Source: Rostrohypoxylon terebratum
Lineage: Eukaryota > Ascomycota > Sordariomycetes > Xylariales > Hypoxylaceae
Assembly (NCBI GenBank): GCA_022497145.1
Contig: MU386003.1
Coordinates: 1 to 54,017 of the forward strand
Reading direction: 5' to 3'
DNA length: 54,017 nucleotides
Shown: positions 23,801-33,219 of the stretch, piece by piece
Layout: the number at the start of each line of letters is the position of its first letter
Numbering within the stretch: position 1 is the first letter of the stretch
The notes under the pieces: generated by a model
What the model saw: the letters and a program-made list of their open reading frames with translations, nothing else
What the model was told of the DNA's origin: nothing
Database searches by the model: none
Translations under genes and position numbers: made by a program

Positions 23801-26388
23801 TTTTCTGTATTATTCAATACTGCTCAGATCTGTCTGAGATCCAATCACGACTACGCGAGTGCCAGATCGCTTTCATGAGACTGCTTGCTGCTCGTGATGA
23901 GCTCGTCCAGGAGACTGCATCGCGTGGCCTTGCGTTAGTGTATGAAAAGGGTGACGAGTCGCTGAAAGGTGACCTTGTTAAGGACTTGGTCGCAAGTTTC
24001 ACCGGAACGAAGACGCAACTCAAAGTCGACGAGGACACAGAACTCTTCGATGCCGGCGCCTTACCTACGGGCGAGGGCAAATCTATCACGTCATACAAAG
24101 ATATCATCAGCCTTGCTAACGAAGTTGGTGATCAAAGTCTCATATACAAGTTTATGGCTCTAGCCACGAATGCCGCAACATGGACTGCTCGTTCGGCATT
24201 TGGTCGGTTTGGGTTGAGTAACATATTGTCTGATGCGGAACTAGACCCCAAAATCTACCCCAAATTATATCGATATCGATTTGATCCGAATTCTAACGTG
24301 CGAAGATCGATGGACGATATTTGGAAGGCAGTTGTCAAGGATCAAACAGCCATAATCGATACGCACTTCGACGCCATTATGAACGATCTGCTGAAGAGTA
24401 CCCTGGACGGAAGAGAATGGCGAGTGCGAGAGGCGAGCTGCGCGGCGATTTCCGAACTTATCTATGGACAGCCGTTCCCAAAGTACGAAAGGTACTACAC
24501 GGACATCTGGAAAGTGACGCTACGGGTTCTAGACGACCAAAAAGGTTCAGTCCGAGAAGCTGCGCTCAAGTTGTGCTTAGGGTTGTCGAAGACACTAGTC
24601 ACGCAACTTCAGGAAAACAATTCTTCCTCTTCCGCCAAGGCAATGATTACCCAAGTCGTCCCATTCCTGTTATCCGACAAGGGGATTGAAAATTCAGCCA
24701 AAGAAGTGAAAGGCCTGTCGATTCGCACAATTCTTGACGTCGTTAAAAACGGCGGCGATGCGCTGAAGCCTTTCATTCCAACTATCGTCACACACTCTCT
24801 TGGGCTATTGAGTACCGTAGAGCCTGAAGCAATCAACTACTATTATCAACGAGTGAGCGAGGAAGACCGCGAGGGCCTTGATAAGTTACGGAGTAACTTT
24901 GTTACAAGATCGCCTATTTTCGAATGTGTCGTCGATTGCTTGCGATTTGTCGACGAAGATGTCATGAAAGAGTTGGCCCCGCAATTGATATCGACTATCA
25001 AATCTGCTATTGGAATGCAAACGAAAATTGGCTGTAGCGAAGTTCTCAATACCCTAGCCTTACGGCACAGTATTCTTCTGCCACCTTACAACGCCACGTT
25101 TCTCAAGGCAATGGAAACGCAAATCCTGGATCGAAACCACGAGACAAGCAAGGGATACGCAAGAAGTGCTGCGTATCTATTGAGATCAGCGAATATAGAG
25201 GTCCGAGAACGGTTTACATCTAGACTCTTGGATCTATACTTCGGAGCCGAAGACGATACGAGGCGCCAGAAAATTGCTGACGCGGTCCTGGCCATCGCCA
25301 AGATTTCTCCGGACGCGTTCACTGACCTCGAAGCTCGTCTACTGCCTTTCGCATACTTTGCCAAACATGACACGGACGAATACGTATCCGAGGAATTCGA
25401 GGCCGCCTGGAGCCAACACGCAGGAGGTAGCCATACCGTAAAACGCTTCGCTGACGAGATCACGCAAATTGTGTCCCGAGGCTTAGATACATCCAAATGG
25501 GCTTTACAACACGGAGCTGCCCTGACAGTCGCTTCCATGATTACAGCGCTCAGCAGTGCCGTTGGAAAGGATGGCCAGTTTCCTGACGCAGATTTACAGA
25601 AGATTTGGCCCGTACTAGACAAGTCTCTGGCGCTCAAAACATTCAAAGGGAAGGAAAAGCTGATTACGGCATATCCCCTTTTTGTGGTCCACGGAAAGAA
25701 GCTCTGGAACACAGATTCGGCCTTTGCTGCTCAATTGAACAAGATAGCCACACGTGAGGCAAAGCGAAATAATGACGAATACCGACCTTATGCATTTGAA
25801 GCGCTGGCGAAGTTTGCTAGCGCCCGGGAAGACTTAGATATGTACGCGGAAGTCGTTGGTCTTGTCTCAGATTACCTTAAATCTGACGACGAAGTACACA
25901 AAGTCACGGAGCTAGAGCAAAGAACGGCCGAAGCAGCACTTAAAGCCGCCATGGCAGCTCACAACCGCCAGAAGATGCGATCTAACCCGGTTTCAGCACT
26001 CGGTGAGGTAATCACGACTATGGAAGAGGCAAAGCAAGCAATTTCGCTAGCCAAGGATACGTGGTTTACCAGCACAATTGACATCATGAATCAGGCAGCT
26101 ACAGCGGAAGGTTCTCCCGATTCATCTGCTGGGGCAGTGGCAATTCGTTGGTTCAGGTTACTGGTGGCGAACGAGAGCGATGTCGCCCTTGAGAGCCAGC
26201 GCTCAAGCAGGGCTAAAGCGCTGGACGCGTTCGTGAAGGTGTGGAAGAAGGGTGTTTTCGGTTCAGTCAGCGGACAGGGTCCATTCCGCGAAGAGATGGA
26301 ACAGAAGCTGAAAGCGATGATGGAGGCGGATCGATCTATAGATGTGCAGAAGCTTTTGGGCCAGGTCGTTCAACAGCTGGTCGCCTGA
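20813..26388 (+). CDS. ecm29: Proteasome adaptor/stability protein Ecm29
   Basis: Exons 20813-20977, 21032-21078 and 21135-26388 give 1821 aa, near the usual size of Ecm29. Intron 1 (54 nt) and intron 2 (56 nt) join DATFQAFISVNNFIKPVG to VVLPVAALVDQYK, a family-typical N-terminus with the conserved LPVAAL and the following LDLSLIKQGI block. The remainder is an uninterrupted HEAT-like helical solenoid. Blocks such as WTARSAFGRFG, RYRFDPNSNVRRSMDDIW and DGREWRVREASCAAI are the conserved C-terminal half. Ecm29 binds the 26S proteasome, tethers or checks core and regulatory particles, and acts in proteasome quality control and stress responses. The UBX-domain gene downstream points the same way and serves the same pathway, but a separate promoter lies between them. 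Confidence 0.95.
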
Positions 26389-27351
26389 ATTCGTGAAGGG
26401 AACATTGCGAAGGATGGAATTTTAGAGTGATTGTATGGTTTTATAATATACACACAATCATTTATTCTACTGATCCCGTTGATAATGGAATAGTGTGTTC
26501 ATTATTCAGGGATGGGTGAGCGAGTGAGTGAGTGAGCATGTTCTCCTCCCCAATCAATCAGGTTATATGGTACTATAAATAGTTTCCGTGTACTTCGTAC
26601 CTATCAAGCTATACGATGCTTCTTGCCCAGTCTGTGAACAAATGTTTCATAACCAAGGTGTAACTTACCAAGAATTAATTCAACTTAGGGAAGCTTCCCC
26701 ATCATATTCGACTTTGCATAATAGCTCTTTCCTGGTTTTGTCGGTGTCAGGTGTCAGGTGTCAGCAAAGTGCTGACGGTGGTAAAGTGGAAGCGACGGAG
26801 ATTTGCCGGTAAAAAGATAAGGGGCGACCCACTAAATAGGTACTTATCAGCCCTATCTAACCTATCGGTGCTCGTCTCCATAAATTTTGTGTTGCGTCAC
26901 AATAGCCGCCTTTCAACCATTTCCAGAGTCGTCCAAGGTTATCTAGCAGCTGCCATTTTACAATCTGCATTCTACATTCTGCATTCTGCATTCCGCATTA
27001 ACAAACCAAATTTAACAACCTCATTCTTCTGTTTGTCTTCGAAAGCCTCAGGTTGCTAGGCATTCTTTTCGGAAAGGTTAGATCGTTCTACAATTCCTGC
27101 ATTAATCACACAAGTAGACATCGGGCAAGTTAACTTGGGTCGTTCCATTGTCAAATTTCGAGCTCGTTCGTTCGTTCGTTCCTGTTCACTCAAGTCTCAA
27201 GTCTACACCTTAATAGTAACCCAACACCGTCCCCCAACCTTATTACACATTAATATCCTACTGGACCACGAATAAACCTTGAACGACTTATTCCTCCCCA
27301 CAACCAACTTTGATTCTATCTTGTCAGGTCAAGTGTCGCAACTCTTTCACG
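26389..27351. other. Spacer: ecm29 3' end and UBX gene promoter
   Basis: No gene is seen. The spacer contains short tandem repeats: (GAGT)n at 26518-26537, a heptamer GCATTCT/ACATTCT array at about 26964-27000, and (TTCG)n at about 27164-27181. The CT/CA-rich sequence from about 27180 to 27350 looks like promoter and 5' leader of the UBX gene. Confidence 0.55.
26964..27000. repeat. Short tandem repeat of GCATTCT/ACATTCT units
   Basis: Four to five degenerate heptamers (tctgcattctacattctgca and on) lie in the upstream region of the UBX gene. No function is indicated. Confidence 0.6.
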
Positions 27352-29041
27352 ATGGATGAAGAGGTAGAGCAATTCATGAGCATAACTGGTGTCGCGGGCG
27401 AGCACGTAGCTCGCGGCTACCTCGAGATCTCCGGCGGCGACCCGATGCAAGCTATCCAGCTTTATTTCGAAAACCCCGAATTAGAAGCAAGCTTTAATGC
27501 GCCCTCTGCCTCCACATCCGCTCCCACCAGACAACCCCCCACCGCCACATCAGGAAGTCGTGGCTTCACCGGTCGCGAAGATTCTAGAGGAGTGATTCAC
27601 ATCGATGATGATGACGACGACGATATACAAATGGCGGATGAGGAGTTCGGAGTGCCCGGCGACGATGACGATGATGTTGCGGCAATAGCAAGAAATGCTC
27701 AAGAGGAAGAGGATGCAGCTATGGCAAGACGATTGCAGGAAGAGATGTATTCAGAGAACCACGCCTCCGGAGATGGCGTCCGAGCTCCGATAGCCCAAAC
27801 CACAGAGACTCTTGCAGCGCCCGACCCATCGTGGGGTCTTGATGACGACCGAGAAGCTGCCGTCATAGAACAACTGCGACGACGGCGTAGAGCTCAAGGT
27901 AAATACCACAAGCTAGATTACTCATTCAATATTCAATAGGTGTTGCTAATTCTATTTCCTAGGCGCGAACGCAAACCCGTTCAATCAATCTTCGGTAGAC
28001 TGGTTCGACGTTGAAGATGGCACGGGCACAAGCGCAAGACCAAGAGGCCCATCAGCCATGACCCCGCCGGACGGCACAACGAGAAGATTGCGAGACCTGT
28101 TCGCACCTCCTACTGGTTTGATCAGTCGTCTACCATTAGATGCTGCAAGAGACATCGGGAAGGAAGAGAAGAAATGGATCCTTGTGAATCTCCAGAAACT
28201 GGATGACTTCCGATGTCAGGTTCTTAACCGAGATCACTGGAAAAACGAGAATATCGTGTCGTTAGTTCGCGAGCACTTCATCTTCTTACAATACACCTTA
28301 GACGACCCTCTTTCGCAATCTTACACGACATTTTATTTCCACAATCAGGCCCACGAGGACGAGAATAACTACCCACACGTTTCCATCATCGATCCTCGAA
28401 CTGGAGAGCAAGTGAAGGTGTGGTCGGGAGAGACATTCCCCTCGCCGGGCGAGTTCTACCAAGACTTGGTCGAATTCCTAGACCGCTACAGCTTAGCGGC
28501 CAACAGCAAGAATCCTGTGGTGAAGACGAAGCCGAAGTCAAAGCCCAAGGATATTGGCCGCATGACCGAAGAGGAGATGCTTGAGATGGCTCTCAAGAAC
28601 AGTCTTGACGAAGATGGTGGCCCATCGGAGCCAAGCGTTCTCGATCCAGACGCTCTGACGAAGTCGAATCCAGACATTGGAAAAGGCAAGGGCAAGGCTG
28701 TTGAAGAGCCTGCTGGTTCGGCCGAAGACGCGGCGGCATCAGCATTCTCTCAAATATCGCCATCTAACCCTCACACGGAGCCGGACAACAACCCAGCAAC
28801 TACGACCAGGATACAGTTCCGACATTCAGGCGGTCGTGTCATTCGACGATTCTCTGTTGCGGACCCCGTCCGCCGTATCTATGAGTGGCTCAAGGCCCAA
28901 CCTCTGGAGGGTAAGGAGGGCGTCACGTTCGAGCTAAAGGCTGTACCAGGCGGCGATCTGATCGGCTCGCTCGGAAAGACAATCGAAGAGGCTGGTTTGA
29001 AGCAGGGTACGGTGATGATTGAGTTTATCGAGGACTCTTAA
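27352..29041 (+). CDS. ubx5: UBA-UAS-UIM-UBX protein (Ubx5/UBXN7 type), Cdc48 cofactor
   Basis: Exons 27352-27898 and 27963-29041 (64-nt intron, AQG/ANANPF join) give 541 aa. A UBA-like domain covers about 3-45 (VEQFMSITGVAGEHVARGYL, then GGDPMQAIQLYFE). A thioredoxin-like UAS domain covers about 230-365 (KKWILVNLQKLDDFRCQVLN, then VREHFIFLQY). A UIM-like helix is at about 382-398 (EEEMLEMALKNSLDED). The C-terminal UBX domain spans about 463-541 (TRIQFRHSGGRVIRRF to the end). This order matches yeast Ubx5 and human UBXN7, which link ubiquitylated substrates and cullin ligases to the Cdc48/p97 ATPase. The middle contains acidic Asp runs. The start was chosen at ATG 27352 because it opens the UBA helix directly. 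Confidence 0.93.
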
Positions 29042-29399
29042 GGACGCTTAGGTTAGTGCAGCATGGGCAAAGGAGTCAGCTGTGGAAGGGGATTCCCAGG
29101 CGGTAAGGGAACATGGGGATCGTTAGCATCATTTTTTATGGCTTATGGGTGCGTGTTAGACTCTGCCATGGTTACATCTGCGACGGCTCGGGTTCGCTGT
29201 CGCTTTGACGCTCCTATAGAGCTCGATAGGTTCTTGCAATGCTGAATTCTTTCCATGAGATGCTAACCTCTTATGATTAATTTGTGATTGCCACGATGGA
29301 ATACGGTGGTAAGATGTACAGATACAGGGTCTGTACTTCTTCCTCTACATATAGTGCAAGTATGCTTCCTTTCTATGCCTATCAATGACCACTCTCTTC
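29042..29399. other. Convergent 3' spacer
   Basis: About 360 bp lie between the stops of the UBX gene and the opposing glycosyltransferase gene. It presumably holds both 3' UTRs and polyadenylation sites. No separate feature is seen. Confidence 0.6.
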
Positions 29400-30626
29400 T
29401 CAATTTCCTACTTGTGATGCTGGCGTCGTAGGTGTCGCGCGAATCATCTCCTCGTCCGTCGGCTCCGGAAGCATACGCTCTACCTTGCGCGTCGGCTCCC
29501 AATGCACTGTACCATACCTATACAACTCCCCAAACGTGCCCGGTCTATGATCCGCATCCCGAAACTCCTCTTTCTTCACCAAATCTCCCAGCGCCGGTAG
29601 TCCGCCCGCAGAGTTATGGTACACCTTGTACATATGACTCTTCTCCAACACCTCGACAACAAAATCCTCCGCCTCCTGCCTCTTCACCAGATCCGGCTCA
29701 TCGAGTCGCGTAGTAAACAGCTCCACTTGCCTCCGCCCGTCATACTCCGTCCTGATCGCGCCAAGGATCCCGTTGTATATGCCCTCGACGTGGAAGACCT
29801 TGCTCTCGTAGAACTCGCGACCATTCCACCCCGTCTCCACATCGAGCAGGTTCCGCGTGCGGTCGCCGATCAACATGTGCGCGACGTAGTCGCTCATAGC
29901 ACGCACCTGGTCGGCGGAATGCCAATCGGCCATGCCCTCGGCGAGCCCGATGTCGCGCATGAGCGGGAGCTCGTGGAAGCCGTTCGCGTTCGTGCGGCCG
30001 GCCCATAGCGCCTTGTACCCGGCGTGCCAGTGCCTGATGAAGGCGCAGTGCTTGCGCGCCGCGAGCATGTAGTTCCCGAAACTGCCCCACGGCCTGCGGA
30101 TCTGGCCCGTGATGACCCACACGGCCATCTCGTACGGGGAACCCGGCGCGGTCAGGTGTGTCCAGAAGAGCGTGTCCAGGTGCGTGTGTAGCATGTTGCC
30201 GACGTCCATCCACACGCCGCCGTGCTCGTGCAGCAGCGGCAGCCGCACCAGGTCCGCCGCGTGCTGCGCCACGTGGCGCCCGTCCATCTTTCGCTCTACG
30301 AAACAGGACGGGAACCACGACGACGACGCGGAGACGTACGCGGTGATGTGGTTTGGCGAGCCGGGGACTAGGTCCACGACCCGCACCGTCCAGCTAGGCC
30401 CTAGCTTCCGCACCCAGTTTACTACCGTGTGCTTGTAGCTCGCGTACATGGCGTCCAGGCCTTTGTCCCAGAACGCCCAGACGTTCTTCTCCGAGGTCAC
30501 CGGCCGGAAGGTGTGTAATTCGCCGAGGATCGTGGCGGCGGGGCGTAGGTCTAGCTGCGTGGGCGGCACCTCGCGGAGTCCGGTTGCCGATTTGGGGAGT
30601 GCGAATTTGGGGGCTGGAGATTCCAT
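29400..30626 (-). CDS. Capsular-polysaccharide-synthesis-type glycosyltransferase
   Basis: A single exon of 408 aa. The N-terminal third carries NVWAFWDKGLDAM and the VNWVRKLGPSWTVRVVDL block typical of the Caps_synth/GT32-like fungal family. Next come HAADLVRLPLLHEHGGVWMD and VGNMLHTHLDTLFW. The usual metal-binding D-x-D is expected here, but the sequence has D141-V-G, so either the motif is relaxed or the pair lies elsewhere. No signal peptide or membrane anchor is visible, unlike Golgi enzymes. Relatives are predicted to transfer sugars from nucleotide donors; the acceptor is unknown. The gene is GC-rich with strongly biased third positions, which creates long spurious frames on both strands. 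An 11-12-nt A run (minus strand) lies immediately before the start codon. Confidence 0.85.
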   Translation of the reverse strand: MESPAPKFALPKSATGLREVPPTQLDLRPAATILGELHTFRPVTSEKNVWAFWDKGLDAMYASYKHTVVNWVRKLGPSWTVRVVDLVPGSPNHITAYVSASSSWFPSCFVERKMDGRHVAQHAADLVRLPLLHEHGGVWMDVGNMLHTHLDTLFWTHLTAPGSPYEMAVWVITGQIRRPWGSFGNYMLAARKHCAFIRHWHAGYKALWAGRTNANGFHELPLMRDIGLAEGMADWHSADQVRAMSDYVAHMLIGDRTRNLLDVETGWNGREFYESKVFHVEGIYNGILGAIRTEYDGRRQVELFTTRLDEPDLVKRQEAEDFVVEVLEKSHMYKVYHNSAGGLPALGDLVKKEEFRDADHRPGTFGELYRYGTVHWEPTRKVERMLPEPTDEEMIRATPTTPASQVGN

Positions 30627-31569
30627 GGCTTTTTTTTTTTTTGCTTTTTGCTTTTGGATATGCAGTCTACTTCGCGTATTGCGTTATTTGTTGAGACCGG
30701 GCGTTTGTGGAACATATATACCTAGTAGCAAGCTTTACATAAGGGGCCAATACTATTAAGAACAGCCCAACCGACGGTGCTATTTTCCTCCATGCTATCT
30801 ACGATCGTGTATTCCTCCGACTGCGATTTTCTGGGTGATTCATAATGGTATATTCTGGAGCCCATGTCGGCGCTAGGGAGTACATGGTCAGGATGGGCTT
30901 GGTTGACTCTTGCCGGCGCCATCTGGTGATCCTGCTTTTTGTTCCCTGTATGCTACCGCGGGTCGGTCCGTAATTGGGTGTCGATCGCCGCGCCAAGACG
31001 GGAAGCGATAGCGATTGGGTAGAAACCGTTAGCGCCGTTATGATTCATAATGACGCGAGTTAGCGGATGCTACAGCGATGGTTTAAGGCACTGGTCTAGG
31101 GCACCTGGGACCTGGGACCTGGGACCTGGGTCCCTCAGCTCAGGGGCTGAGCAATCTGATTCTCAATTGCTGATAGTTCCATAACATACCTACTTAGCAA
31201 CGGATAAATCAGTAGCATCTGAAAAATTTACTGCTATAATCCTTGATCTATCTAAGCCTGGTCGAGTCTTCAGAGAAGGTTGGAAATGATTCAGGATGAG
31301 ATACACCAAAATGAGCAGGGGCGCTTTTAGGGAGTACGGCGTATGCAGGCTGATCGAAGAGCATCGCCTCGAAAAGGAGCGCAAGCGTGCAGAAATTGAA
31401 TCATGATGAAAAACGTCGATTCATTCGAGTCTCTCTTTCGAATTTGGAAGACTCTATAAGATGTCTTATCAACCCTGTTGAGGCCTAAAAGAAGCTCACA
31501 ATCATTGATATTCCCGATTTCTATGCATCGCAAATACTTCTTAAGACAGAATAGTATTAGCAAGCAACC
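30627..31569. other. Divergent promoter region
   Basis: About 940 bp lie between the divergent glycosyltransferase and hydrolase genes. It includes a 4 x 7-bp tandem repeat (31103-31130) and an adjacent perfect hairpin GCTCAG/CTGAGC (31138-31152). No coding sequence is supported. Confidence 0.5.
31103..31130. repeat. Four tandem ACCTGGG heptamers
   Basis: Four exact copies of ACCTGGG run head to tail in the divergent promoter region, followed within 10 nt by a small hairpin. It may be a length-variable promoter repeat. Confidence 0.9.
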
Positions 31570-32913
31570 ATGGTGGTTCTCAAAGACAAGCCCGAATACG
31601 TCGATCTCGATGTCGACTTCAAGCCTCTTCCCAAGCATGGCCATCTCTCGGAGAAAACGCCGGAGATCACAGAAGCCGAGCCTGCTATCGCAGCCGGCTT
31701 CGATCAACTTTGGGCACTACCCGATTTCGTGGCGTTTCGCCAAGCCGCGGGCGACGCCGACGCCCCGATGCCTCCTGGAGGACCTGACAGACACCGCGAG
31801 GTGACGACTGAATTGCTGCACTTTCCCGCGAGGGACGGCCATTTGATCGAGTTGAAGATTTATAAGTCTCCGAACGTCTTACCTAATGCTACGCTGGTTT
31901 ACCGTATGCATGGAGGCGGTATGGAGAATCCGAGATGATTTTCTTTCCTTGGGTGACATACTGATCTTGTATCTAGGCTGGTCGGTAGGACGCCACGAGG
32001 TAGATGGTGCTGAGAATGTGTATGCAGCCACGAACCCCAATATCGTCGTTGCTAGCGTAGATTATCGACTGTAAGTAATAGGGAGTCGAGTCGATCTTCC
32101 GCGACCTAGCTAACATCAAACAGAGCTCCTGAGTTCCCCTTTCCAACTCCGGTCAATGATTGCTACGATGGCCTGTTATGGGTATGTTCGCTAGCCTATT
32201 TTAGAACATGCATGAACTAACCCTGATTCCAGTGTAAGAAAAACGCAGAAACCCTCGGGATCAACCCGGAGAAGATCATCGTTGCTGGAAGCAGCGCCGG
32301 AGCCAACCTAGTAAGTTTCAACAAGAGGTTTATTGAGATACAAGAATATCACATACTGAGCTCTTTCTAGGCTGCATCTCTAGCGATATCGGCTAGAGAC
32401 GATAGAATTACTGGCATAATCGCTCAAGTTCTTCATTTCCCGGCAATCTGTCACCCTAAATTTTTCCCTAGAAACAAATACGAATACGGTAGCTACATTC
32501 AGAACGCGTCCAACTGTGTCCTCGACATCCTCAGATACGAAGCTTTCCTGGACTCCTACATGCCCGACGCTCAACCTGACCACAGACACTCGCCTCTTCT
32601 CGCAGCATCGCACGCAAGTCTTCCACCAGCATGTAAGGACCTTCAATGCACTCCTTTCCTCATTTCCACTTCTCTGACAATTAGTCCCCTTTTAGTGATA
32701 CAATGTGCTGGTGTCGATATCCTCCGAGACGATGCGTTCGCGTACGCCGAGGCCCTCACAGCTTCCGGCGTCGAAGTAGAGATGTATGGTTTTAAAGGGG
32801 TACCCCATTGCTTCCCTGCTGTAACCATAAACCATCCTAGCACGCCGGTCTTTTACGAGAGGTACAATGCTTTCTTGAGTAAACATGCGACGAGCTCTGG
32901 TCAAGGGAAATAA
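31570..32913 (+). CDS. Alpha/beta hydrolase fold-3 esterase (HSL family), 6 exons
   Basis: Exons 31570-31918, 31977-32070, 32124-32181, 32233-32310, 32371-32632 and 32696-32913 join in phase to 352 aa. All five introns are 51-63 nt with GTATG/GTAAG donors. The oxyanion-hole motif HGGGW is at 114-118, created across the first splice. The nucleophile elbow GSSAG has Ser188. Acid and base candidates are Asp288 (GVDILRD) and His318 (GVPHCF). YRLAPEFPFP before the elbow is characteristic of the hormone-sensitive-lipase/arylacetamide-deacetylase group. It likely hydrolyses short-chain esters or acyl groups in the cytosol, as no signal peptide is seen. The physiological substrate cannot be read from sequence. 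Confidence 0.92.
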
Positions 32914-33219
32914 TGTACTATGACATTAATGTATAGGTAGGGGTGGAGGGAAGGTCAAACTAAGCGTGGATTATAGCGACGACCAGTTACATTTTGAGGA
33001 AAGAGAGTTGTTCATTGTTACCTGTCCGGCGTAAGTGAGACTGGTCACCAACCACATCGGGACCGAGTATCTACGACCTTCTGGAAGCCATATCACATAA
33101 TCAATAGGACGTATAGAAGAACTGCAATCAATTCCGGTTCCTATGACCTTATGTAGTGTGCCTGATCCGGCACTCGAGCAAAGCAAAGTGGTGTATCGTC
33201 ACATCCGAGCCGTGAATGT

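Noticed and set aside
29740..30318. 192-codon Arg-rich frame overlapping the glycosyltransferase gene
   Set aside because: It is an alternate reading of the GC-rich gene on the same strand, Ala/Arg-rich without any family signature.
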